The position numbers and the translations under genes are program-made. This document shows positions 1-6,552 of a stretch of DNA of 16,214 nt, one piece after another (position 1 is the first letter of the stretch; each line of letters opens with the position of its first letter). A model generated the notes under the pieces. That model ran no database searches and was not told the origin of the DNA. It was given only the letters and a program-made list of their open reading frames with translations. The stretch is taken from NCBI GenBank assembly GCA_002068205.1, contig MVZB01000049.1:1-16214 (forward strand). The letters run 5' to 3'. This DNA is from a candidate division BRC1 bacterium ADurb.BinA292. GTDB lineage: Bacteria > Sumerlaeota > Sumerlaeia > MVZB01.

Positions 1-445
1 CCGAGCCAGTGCCGGCGGTTGTCGGAACGGCGATGTGCGGCAGGGCCGGCTGGTCGAGCGTCCGGCCGCGCCCGACCCCCTCCAGATAGTCCAGCGTTTC
101 GCCCGGATTGGTCAGCAGCGCGGCGATGGCCTTGCCGGCATCGAGCACGCTGCCGCCGCCGACCGACAGGACGCAGTCGGGTTGAAACCGGCGGGCCTCG
201 GCGGCGCCCTGATCGACCACCGAAACGGTCGGTTCGCCGCGCACCACGATTCGCCGCCAGGCGACGCCCGCCGCGCGCAGTTGGTCCTCAAGCGCGGCGA
301 GCCGGCCGGTCCGCTCAAGCGACTGGCCGCCGGTCACCAGCAGCGCTCGCCCGCCGAAGCGCGCGGCGTGCGTCGCCGCTTCGGAGAACCGGCCCGCGCC
401 GAACAGGATGCACTGTGGAAGGCGAAAGTCGAAAGCAGTGTACAT
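1..445 (-). CDS. Iron-containing alcohol dehydrogenase, N-terminal part (cut by window edge)
   Basis: The first 148 residues of a group III, Fe-dependent alcohol dehydrogenase family protein are visible; the gene runs off the left edge. The family uses NAD(P)H and a divalent metal to interconvert alcohols and aldehydes or ketones in the cytoplasm. Seen: an N-terminal beta-strand ending in ILFGAG (residues 13-18), the nucleotide-binding signature SVGGGSVLDAGKAIA (94-108) and IAVPTTAGTGS (138-148), all in the usual order and spacing. The metal-binding His/Asp residues lie in the missing C-terminal half, so the catalytic state cannot be judged. The start is ATG, with a modest GAGG upstream. It is last in a minus-strand run, 51 bp after the LsrG-like gene, suggesting co-transcription. 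Substrate is unknown; maleylacetate reductases belong to the same fold family and cannot be excluded. Confidence 0.9.
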   Translation of the reverse strand, partial: MYTAFDFRLPQCILFGAGRFSEAATHAARFGGRALLVTGGQSLERTGRLAALEDQLRAAGVAWRRIVVRGEPTVSVVDQGAAEARRFQPDCVLSVGGGSVLDAGKAIAALLTNPGETLDYLEGVGRGRTLDQPALPHIAVPTTAGTGS

Positions 446-496
446 GGGTCGCGCCTCGTCGCGCCGGGGCGAAAACCCGTCGCCCGGGAGTCGGGA

Positions 497-817
497 TCAA
501 GCCTGGGCGGTCCAGGCCGTTGCGTCTGCGGGATACAGCGCCCGGTGCTTCACGCCCTGGCGCTTCTGGGCCATCCAGTCGGCCACGGTGTCGCGCCACG
601 CAAAGTAGTGCGCCGTTTGCTGGTGCTCGGCGAACGCCGCCTCATCCACATAGACTTCGTAGAGGAAGAAGCGGTTGGGATCATCGACCGCCTGGAGGAC
701 GTCGAAGCGCAGGTTGCCCGGCTCGGCGCGCGTGTTGCGGGCATTCTCGAGAGTTGCGGCGATGAACGCGTCGCGGTGCGCTTCCCGGACCCAGACCGTC
801 ACGCAAACGACAAACAT
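497..817 (-). CDS. Antibiotic biosynthesis monooxygenase (ABM) family protein, LsrG/YgiN-like
   Basis: This 106-aa protein is a single ferredoxin-like ABM domain, the usual size for the family. Seen: a first strand FVVCVTVWV, then GNLRFDVLQ (34-42), RFFLYEVYVDE (49-59) and AEHQQTAHY (63-71). These closely resemble the core of E. coli LsrG (GNLRFDVLQ, RFYIYEAYKDE, FHKTTPHY), which isomerises the phosphorylated AI-2 signal; other relatives are YgiN-type quinol monooxygenases. No lsr genes are in view, so a quorum-signal role is not supported, and the substrate remains unknown. The start is well defined: AAAGGAGG at 826-833 lies 8 nt before the ATG. The gene sits 49 bp after the membrane-protein gene and 51 bp before the Fe-alcohol dehydrogenase. 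A dehydrogenase plus a small dione or quinone-handling enzyme suggests a small-molecule catabolic role (inference). The short C-terminal extension after residue 90 is unremarkable. Confidence 0.85.
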   Translation of the reverse strand: MFVVCVTVWVREAHRDAFIAATLENARNTRAEPGNLRFDVLQAVDDPNRFFLYEVYVDEAAFAEHQQTAHYFAWRDTVADWMAQKRQGVKHRALYPADATAWTAQA

Positions 818-866
818 CGTGCTCGCCTCCTTTCAGGCGTGGATTGAACGTGAACTGCTGGAACGC

Positions 867-1649
867 TCAGCCGGCCGGCGCGGGCAGCGGGGCATCCGCG
901 GGAGACGATGGCAGGGCCGAACCCGGCGGCGCATCAAGCTCCGCCGGCCGCGGCGGCGCGGGCGCCTCCATCTCGCCAACGTGAGACTGGCGCAACATGC
1001 CGAGGAGGTTGATCGCCCCGGCGATTCGTTCGGCCAGATCGGGATGCTGCGCCGCGGCGTCGGTCAGGATCCGCTGCATCGCCTCGATCTGGGCGATCGA
1101 CAGCTCCGGCGTCGCCGGCGGGGAAACATCCGCGTCCTGCCGCTGACGCACTTGCCGCGCGATCTCGGTCAGCGTCGTGTCGGTCGTGGCCCCCTGCATG
1201 CGCAGCGCCGTGTGCGCCGTCGCGGTGTACCACTCATACTCGTCGAGCGACATCTGGCGGCTTTGCAGCGCGTCGCCCAGCGAGCCGAAAATGCCGGCGA
1301 CCAGATCGCCGAGACCGCCCATCGCACCCAGCGCCTGGAACATTCCCTCCTCGGCCGCCGATTCGACCCGTTGCTCAAAGTCGGTCCCGTGCTGCTCCAT
1401 CGCGGCCCCGGCATCGCGGGTCACCTGAAGCCAGGTCTCGAACCGCTCCGCGTCGGGAAGGGTGCCGGTGTCCGCGGCAAAGGGGAATTGCGCATTCAGT
1501 TCGGCGACGCGCGCCTGGGCCGCCTGCACCTGCCGGGCCAGGCCCGAACCGAATTTGAACGCCATGTAGAACCCGATCCCCATCACGATCGCAATCAGGA
1601 CGACAATCACCAGACAGCCGATCCCGAAAATCTTCCACGGATTCGCCAT
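867..1649 (-). CDS. Hypothetical protein with one N-terminal membrane segment
   Basis: I do not recognise a family for this 260-aa protein. Seen: a hydrophobic segment at about residues 7-30 (IFGIGCLVIVVLIAIVMGIG) preceded by Lys6, so it is likely an inner-membrane anchor with the bulk exposed to the periplasm. Next comes an Ala/Gln-rich helical stretch (about 36-52) that could form a coiled coil. Residues 60-220 are mostly helical and acidic, with a Gly-rich patch LGAMGGLGDLVAGIFGSLGD in the middle. The last 35 residues are a Pro/Ala-rich, probably disordered tail. Cys12 lies inside the hydrophobic segment, but the context is not a clear lipobox. AAAGGGA precedes the ATG. It sits 50 bp after the FAH-family gene and 49 bp before the ABM gene, so it is probably in the same operon; no functional link is evident. 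Confidence 0.8.
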   Translation of the reverse strand: MANPWKIFGIGCLVIVVLIAIVMGIGFYMAFKFGSGLARQVQAAQARVAELNAQFPFAADTGTLPDAERFETWLQVTRDAGAAMEQHGTDFEQRVESAAEEGMFQALGAMGGLGDLVAGIFGSLGDALQSRQMSLDEYEWYTATAHTALRMQGATTDTTLTEIARQVRQRQDADVSPPATPELSIAQIEAMQRILTDAAAQHPDLAERIAGAINLLGMLRQSHVGEMEAPAPPRPAELDAPPGSALPSSPADAPLPAPAG

Positions 1650-1699
1650 GGCGTGTCCCTTTCAGGTTGGGGGGCCGGGGAGCGCGGCGCGAGACCGCG

Positions 1700-2638
1700 T
1701 CACCCGCGCCGGCAGACGTTGCGCAAGACGCCCAGGCCCTCGATCTCGCATTCCACGACATCGCCCGGCTTGAGGGAGATCGGCGGCTCGCGAAACGCCC
1801 CCACGCCCGGCGGCGTTCCGGTCGTAATGATATCGCCCGGTTTGAGCGTGATCGCCTGGGAGATAAATGAAATGATCCGCGGGATCTTGAAGATCATGTC
1901 GCTGGTGTTGCTTGACTGCATCACCTCGCCGTTGAGCCGGGTGGTCAGCGCCAGCCGGCCCGGATTGGGCACTTCGTCGGGGGTCACCAGGGCGGGCCCG
2001 CATGGCGCGAACGTATCGAAGCTCTTGGAGCGGACCCACTGGTGGTCCTCGCGCTGGCAATCGCGCGCCGACACATCGTCCAGCACCATGTAGCCGGCGA
2101 TATGGTCGGCGGCCGCGCGCTGGGAGACGCCGCGCGCCGTCCGGCCGATCACCACCGCCAGTTCGACTTCATAGTCCGCCTCGCGCGTCACCTTGGGATC
2201 GGGCAGCACGATGGGATCATAGGGCCCCGTCAACGTTGAAGCGAATTTGGCGAACAGAATCGGTTGTTTCGGCGGCTCGACGGGCCGACCCAGTCGACCC
2301 TCCTGCTCGCGGCAGTGCTCCAGGTAGTTCAGGCCGAGGCAGATGACCTTCTCGGGGTCGGGAACCGGCGCGTTGAGGTGGACCCGGTCGAGCGGAATCA
2401 GCCAGGCGGGACGGCGCTCGGCCCCCTGCTCGATCCGCTGCACGAGCTTTCGCGTCCGTTTGAGCAGCCGCTCGGCCAGTTGCCGGCCCGGATTGCCCCA
2501 CTCCAGGATCGCGCGGACCGAGGCGGGCGCGGACCGGCCGAGCAACGCCCGGGCGCCCTGTTCGAAGTCCACAACCAGCTCATCGATCAACAGGCCCGCG
2601 CGCAGCGGCTTGCCTGTGTTGTAAGTGACCCATCGCAT
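1700..2638 (-). CDS. Fumarylacetoacetate hydrolase (FAH) family protein
   Basis: This 312-aa protein has the C-terminal FAH catalytic fold that hydrolyses, decarboxylates or isomerises 2-oxo or beta-diketo acids in aromatic and sugar-acid catabolism. Seen: ICLGLNYLEHCRE (99-111); the metal-binding signature DYEVELAVVIGR (155-166) with Glu157 and Glu159; the third ligand in LDDVSARD, Asp188; then the KSFDTFAPCGP loop, the TSDMIF segment and GDIITTGTPPGVG (268-280). All metal ligands are present, so an active enzyme is likely. The N-terminal 90 residues form the variable cap typical of family members of about 300 aa. Relatives include ureidoglycolate lyase-like, 2,4-diketo-3-deoxy-acid hydrolase and acylpyruvase-like enzymes; the substrate cannot be assigned. 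The Shine-Dalgarno GGGAGG is about 13 nt from the ATG, longer than usual. The gene leads the closely spaced run with the membrane, ABM and Fe-ADH genes. Confidence 0.92.
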   Translation of the reverse strand: MRWVTYNTGKPLRAGLLIDELVVDFEQGARALLGRSAPASVRAILEWGNPGRQLAERLLKRTRKLVQRIEQGAERRPAWLIPLDRVHLNAPVPDPEKVICLGLNYLEHCREQEGRLGRPVEPPKQPILFAKFASTLTGPYDPIVLPDPKVTREADYEVELAVVIGRTARGVSQRAAADHIAGYMVLDDVSARDCQREDHQWVRSKSFDTFAPCGPALVTPDEVPNPGRLALTTRLNGEVMQSSNTSDMIFKIPRIISFISQAITLKPGDIITTGTPPGVGAFREPPISLKPGDVVECEIEGLGVLRNVCRRG

Positions 2639-2674
2639 GCGCGAGACATCGCCTCCCTTCAGGTGGTTCGCGCA

Positions 2675-2705
2675 ATCGTAGGATTTCCGAGGTTAATAGC
2701 CAACC
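2675..2705 (-). promoter_or_regulatory. Possible promoter region for the FAH-led operon
   Basis: In the 125-bp gap before the FAH gene the minus strand reads TTGGCT (2698-2703), 17 nt, then TACGAT (2675-2680), a moderate sigma70-like arrangement. Overlapping it is GGTTGGCTATTAA (2693-2705), identical to the element holding the -10 of the rpmE promoter. Either hexamer could be the real -10. The gap also separates the FAH gene from tadA, which fits a new transcription start here. Confidence 0.35.
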
Positions 2706-2763
2706 AAAACCGGGGGCCGCGCGCGCATCGCGAATACGGCGAGGTTCACAGTCGTTGCCGGCG

Positions 2764-3252
2764 CTATCCGCCCATCTCGTCGGCGGACTTTCTCAGTCGC
2801 CGAAAATACCGGCTCAGCACTTCGCCGCAGGGCGCCTCCCGGATGCCGCCGATCACCTCGGGCCGATGCGGGAAGACGCCCGAGCCGAGCCAGTCGGCGC
2901 GCGAGCCGGCGGCGCCCCATTTCGGGCTGCGCGCGCCAAACACCACGCGCGCGATCCGCGCCATCAGGATTGACCCGGCGCACATCGGGCACGGCTCCAG
3001 CGTGACCACCAGCGTCATGCCGTCCAACCGCCAGTCGCCCTGCGCGGCGGCCGCCTGGCGCAGCGCCAGCAGTTCGGCGTGGGCGAGCGGATCGGCCGCC
3101 GCCTGACGCGCGTCATGGGCGCGCGCGACGATTGCCCCCGACCCATCGGCAATCACGCAGCCAACCGGAACCTCGTCGTGGGCGAGCGCCGCCTCGGCCT
3201 CCGCCAGCGCCAGATCCATCCAGGCTTCGAAAGGCGGGGCGGCGTCCGTCAT
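2764..3252 (-). CDS. tadA: TadA-type nucleoside/tRNA adenosine deaminase
   Basis: This 162-aa zinc-dependent deaminase of the cytidine deaminase superfamily would be expected to convert A34 to inosine in tRNA-Arg(ACG). Seen: EVPVGCVI (27-34), the HAE motif with zinc ligand His58 and proton-shuttling Glu60, and PCPMC with zinc ligands Cys88 and Cys91. The following VVFGARSPKWGAAGS and C-terminal YFRRLR match TadA order and length. The frame is open for 48 codons further upstream, but the ATG used here has GGAGG 8 nt before it and matches the family N-terminus. Odd: positions equivalent to E. coli TadA Asn46 and Asp108 are Asp47 and Ser here. Both normally help hold substrate, so a different nucleoside-deaminase specificity is possible. 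It lies 125 bp upstream of the FAH gene and may have its own transcript. The fold assignment is firm; the exact substrate is less so. Confidence 0.88.
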   Translation of the reverse strand: MTDAAPPFEAWMDLALAEAEAALAHDEVPVGCVIADGSGAIVARAHDARQAAADPLAHAELLALRQAAAAQGDWRLDGMTLVVTLEPCPMCAGSILMARIARVVFGARSPKWGAAGSRADWLGSGVFPHRPEVIGGIREAPCGEVLSRYFRRLRKSADEMGG

Positions 3253-3260
3253 CCCGCGAT

Positions 3261-3265
3261 CCTCC
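3261..3265 (-). promoter_or_regulatory. Shine-Dalgarno site that fixes the tadA start
   Basis: The minus strand reads GGAGG here, 8 nt before the ATG at 3252. This selects the internal start over the in-frame ATG at 3396, whose 48 extra residues have no counterpart in TadA proteins. Confidence 0.7.
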
Positions 3266-3562
3266 GGCCCGCGGCGCGCCGCCGGCCGCATGGTTCGATC
3301 ACCGGAATCAACGGATGGACCGAACGGATTCGCGGCGGTATTCCCCGGTTGATCATCTCCCTGCCTCGGGGGCGCGTAATCCCGTTCCTCGCGCATCGAG
3401 CCCCTGAATTCAACGACGTTCGCCCCACGCTACCGGCCGCGGCGCGCCGCATCAAGGCCGATATAGTTCACCGTTCCCGGTTATCTCCGGTTTGCCGGCG
3501 GAAACCACCGGGTACAATCGCCGGCGTTGTTGTCGGCCCGAGGAGCGAACGCGACGTTTCGT
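3266..3562. other. Spacer between tadA and the GH172 gene
   Basis: About 300 bp without a convincing gene on either strand. It contains a stuttering CGGA/TGGA-rich stretch at about 3300-3336 and several short GC-rich inverted repeats (for example around 3479-3511) without a T tract. I see no clear terminator for the GH172 gene and no clear promoter for tadA. Confidence 0.5.
3300..3336. repeat. Degenerate CGGA-type low-complexity stretch
   Basis: Within the spacer upstream of tadA, short CCGGA, ACGGA, TGGA and CCGA units follow one another at intervals of 4-9 nt. Similar stuttering ACGGA-rich blocks occur in spacers of some uncultured bacteria, as I recall; I could not verify that here. It is too degenerate to define a unit length. 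Confidence 0.3.
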
Positions 3563-6304
3563 TCAATCGTCGTTCGCGGACGGGTCCGGCGGCATGACGT
3601 AGCTCCAGGCCTGGTACTCCAGTTCGGTCCAGGTCGTCCGGTGCGGAAACTCCTGGCCGGGCCAGAGCGAACGCTCGAGCGGCCAGAACTCGGCGCGGAC
3701 GCGGATGGCGGACTGCCCGCGCGTCAGCTCGAGCGGGATGAGAAACTCGCTGTCGCGGAATCGCCGCCCCGACGTTTGCAGGGTCTTGCGGGTCGGATCG
3801 AGTTCGCCGGGAGGATCGCTGTAAAGGTGCGTATCGGCGCCCGCCTCGTACCACACGCCCGCTTCACGCCAATCGCCCGGGTTGCCATCCTCGCCCACCG
3901 CCGCAATCCAGATGCGGGCGCGCTGATTGGGGTACTGGTAATCGAGCGTGCGCCGCAGCATGACCCCGTGATTGTCCGGATCGATGCGGAGCGTGAATTC
4001 GGACGTTCCGTCGGTCCGGCGGCCATCCTTGGTCTGCACCGGCACGACCTCGCGCGTTTCGCTGGGGATGTAGAGCGCCTTGCCGGCGCGCGCGCCCCGG
4101 TCGTCGAGCAGCCGATAAGCGCCGGCGAGGGTCCGCGCGTCTTCGGCGCGCAGCACGACCGCCGCCGCGGCAACGGCGGCTTCCGCCAGCGCGTCAGCGG
4201 GTTGATCGTTCAGCGGGACGGCGTTGACCGGCGTCAGGCGGATCTCATCCAGAAAATGCCCACGATGGCGCGGCTGGATCCGCAGCGTGTGGGTGCCCGG
4301 CTCCGCGAAGCGCATGACCTGCGGGACGGCGTTGGGCATCCCGCTGGACCAGCGGTAGTCCAGCTCGCCGGGATGGCCGTCGAGCCAGTTGCCCAGCCCG
4401 TTGATGCCGTTGGCCGCCGCCGTGAAAGCCGGCGTGCCGATCTCACCGTCGAATTGCACCCAGAAGGCGTCGGACGTGACGAACGGGCGCTCCGCGCGGC
4501 CATGCACCCACAGCGAGTATTCACCCGCCGCGGGAAGGTGGAAGCTGAACTCGGCGTAGCTGGCGGGGTTGGCCTCGGGTCGATTGGGCGCCGTCAGCTC
4601 AACCGCCGTCGGTCCCCATTCGTAACGTGAACTGAATCTGTAAGGCGCGGTGGCGTCCGGCGAGACGTAGTCGTGCGCGGCTTCGTCGGCCGGATCGCCG
4701 ACATCGAGCACATCGGTCCGGACGAGCGATGCACCGGGCAGGCCATACCAGTAGACCACCGATTCATAGTGCTCGCGCGAATCATTCAGCGCGCCGTGTT
4801 CATTGCGGATAATCGCGCGCTTGCCGAACGGCATCAGGTCGGCCAGCAGAAACCGATAGGCCGATTCAATCCGGTCGCGGTCGTTGTGGGCCGCGTCCGG
4901 ATTCGGCGCGCCGACCGGGTGGCCGGCGAACGGCAACGTCATCGTCCGGCCGCCCCAGTAGTCGCCCCCGCCGCCCCATTCCTCGGTGCCGGTGCCGTAG
5001 GAGGGGGTCTGCGACTCGTCGAAGAAGAACCGCGGGTCCCCCTCCAGCGTGCCGAGGATCGCATGATGGGAGAAAATGAACGAGCTGCCGACGAACGCGC
5101 CGGTCCAATCGCCGCCCCCCTCCACCTCCCGCGTGTCGAGATAGACCAGGTCGACTCCGGGTTCGGGATCGGGATGGTCCCGATAGGTCGCGTGAAAATA
5201 GCCGACATGATTCGATGGCCCGTCGTAGTGCTCCGCCCGGATCTCGTAGCCGATCTCGGCCTCGCTCGCGGGCACATCCGCCAGTTCGATGCGGGCTTCC
5301 CTGAAGAACGGCATCGGGAAGTAGCACGCGAGCTGGAGCTCGTCCGCTGTCTGCCGGATGCTGACAGGAAACGCCTTGACCAGCCACTCCCTGCCGTCGC
5401 GATTGTAGAACGTGCCGGCGCCGAAGAAGAGACACAGCGGCGCGTCGACCGAGGGCTGCGCGCGCCCGTCCCAGGTGATGCGCAGCCGGACCCGCTCCAG
5501 ATCCAGGGCGCGATCCAGCGGTAGCGTGAACTTGAGCGCGCGCAGCGTCGCCGGTCCTTGGATTTGCGCGACGGGCAGCGTGCCGCCGGCGGCGAGTGAG
5601 AGGTCGCCGGCCTCCTGGATCAGCGTGTCGGCGGGGGCGATGTCGGTTCCGCTGCGGTTGATCAGATCCAGCACGGCCGGATCCGGAATCTCCTGGATCG
5701 ACCAGGAACGCAGCGGGCGTGAAAGCGCAATCCCGGGCAGCAGCTTGTGCAGAATGAAATAGCCCGTGCCGTAGTGCGTGCGGCTATAGGCGATCCTCAA
5801 CTGCTGCTCGAACATGATCGGCACCCACATCAGGTCGGCCCCCCGGGTCACCGACCAGGTCCAGGTGAGCGGGTTGGGGAAGGGTGCCTCCGGGAGGAAG
5901 ACCGAGTCGGCGACCGGATTCAGCGGATCGGCCGTGGAGCTCTCCTGGACGATGTGATCGGTTCCATCCACTTCATAGTGCCACGGGCTGCCGTGCCAGT
6001 GATTGGTGCGCTTGAAATACAACACGCCGGGGCCCAGTTCATCGAGCGCGACGTTGAAATCCTCGGCTTCCTGATACAGGTAATGGCTCGCATCGGCGCT
6101 CTGGTTACCGCCGGACCGGTCGTAGGTGCTGCGCATATAGGAGCGCACGCCCAGCCGTTGCAGGGGCCATTTCTCCCACTGGAGGTAGGCATCGAGCCCG
6201 AGCGGCACGACGGGCGGCGTCGAGGCGGGCTCGACCGCGGCGATCGGCGCCGCGAGAACTGCGGCGACCAGGGCATAAACGAAAACACGAAAAGGAGACG
6301 ACAT
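3563..6304 (-). CDS. Secreted GH172 (DUF2961) family protein with C-terminal beta-sandwich domains
   Basis: A 913-aa exported protein. Residues 1-24 form a signal peptide (FRVFVYALVAAVLAAPIAAV). Residues about 50-520 match the DUF2961/GH172 fold: GVRSYMRSTYDRSGGNQSAD near 52-71, GPGVLYFKRTNHWHG (91-105), and the Gly-rich GTGTEEWGGGGDYWGG (437-452). Characterised GH172 members are alpha-D-fructofuranosidases or difructose-dianhydride-forming enzymes and alpha-D-arabinofuranosidases that act as oligomers. About 580-692 is a carbohydrate-binding-like beta-sandwich (GEYSLWVHGRA; HTLRIQPRHRG; FLDEIRLTP). Residues 735-905 form another beta-rich module (NHGVMLRRTLDYQYPNQRA; WTELEYQAWSYV), often seen with this family as I recall. 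Classical members are roughly 400 aa, so this is an extended form. The ribosome site is weak, but a good promoter lies 65 bp upstream. It likely acts on fructose- or arabinose-containing glycans outside the cytoplasm (inference). I could not identify the catalytic glutamates with certainty. Confidence 0.9.
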   Translation of the reverse strand: MSSPFRVFVYALVAAVLAAPIAAVEPASTPPVVPLGLDAYLQWEKWPLQRLGVRSYMRSTYDRSGGNQSADASHYLYQEAEDFNVALDELGPGVLYFKRTNHWHGSPWHYEVDGTDHIVQESSTADPLNPVADSVFLPEAPFPNPLTWTWSVTRGADLMWVPIMFEQQLRIAYSRTHYGTGYFILHKLLPGIALSRPLRSWSIQEIPDPAVLDLINRSGTDIAPADTLIQEAGDLSLAAGGTLPVAQIQGPATLRALKFTLPLDRALDLERVRLRITWDGRAQPSVDAPLCLFFGAGTFYNRDGREWLVKAFPVSIRQTADELQLACYFPMPFFREARIELADVPASEAEIGYEIRAEHYDGPSNHVGYFHATYRDHPDPEPGVDLVYLDTREVEGGGDWTGAFVGSSFIFSHHAILGTLEGDPRFFFDESQTPSYGTGTEEWGGGGDYWGGRTMTLPFAGHPVGAPNPDAAHNDRDRIESAYRFLLADLMPFGKRAIIRNEHGALNDSREHYESVVYWYGLPGASLVRTDVLDVGDPADEAAHDYVSPDATAPYRFSSRYEWGPTAVELTAPNRPEANPASYAEFSFHLPAAGEYSLWVHGRAERPFVTSDAFWVQFDGEIGTPAFTAAANGINGLGNWLDGHPGELDYRWSSGMPNAVPQVMRFAEPGTHTLRIQPRHRGHFLDEIRLTPVNAVPLNDQPADALAEAAVAAAAVVLRAEDARTLAGAYRLLDDRGARAGKALYIPSETREVVPVQTKDGRRTDGTSEFTLRIDPDNHGVMLRRTLDYQYPNQRARIWIAAVGEDGNPGDWREAGVWYEAGADTHLYSDPPGELDPTRKTLQTSGRRFRDSEFLIPLELTRGQSAIRVRAEFWPLERSLWPGQEFPHRTTWTELEYQAWSYVMPPDPSANDD

Positions 6305-6368
6305 GGCTGAAACTCAACGAGTGGAATGGAAATGCAGCCAACCGGCAATGGCGGCCCGATGCTCGGAA

Positions 6369-6397
6369 AGTATAAGAGCGTGACATCCTGAAATCAA
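6369..6397 (-). promoter_or_regulatory. Sigma70-type promoter of the GH172 gene
   Basis: On the minus strand TTGATT (6392-6397) and TATACT (6369-6374) are exactly 17 nt apart, matching 4/6 and 5/6 consensus bases. The predicted transcript begins near 6362 and has a leader of about 58 nt before the ATG at 6304. It lies in an AT-richer patch of the divergent spacer 6305-6552. I found no equally good plus-strand promoter for the FG-GAP gene. Confidence 0.6.
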
Positions 6398-6552
6398 GTT
6401 GACGGGACACTTATGGCTGGCACATGACGGCCTTTCGGGATAGCCTCTTAACATCATGGAACGGGAAACTATTGACTCTAGAATCATGAATCCCGCTGTG
6501 GATATCGCAACCGGTTAAGGATTGTGCCCGTCCCACAGAGGAGGGGTCCACG

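Noticed and set aside
675..2093. A 472-codon plus-strand frame across the membrane-protein and FAH genes
   Set aside because: Arg-rich low-information translation spanning two real minus-strand genes with ribosome sites; a GC-bias shadow.
3479..3520. Plus-strand TTGCCG plus TACAAT promoter-like pair
   Set aside because: The spacing is only 15 nt and no plus-strand gene follows; it points into the 3' end of the GH172 gene.
6472..6477. TTGACT as a -35 box for the FG-GAP gene
   Set aside because: No acceptable -10 hexamer lies 15-19 nt downstream; the promoter of this gene remains unidentified.
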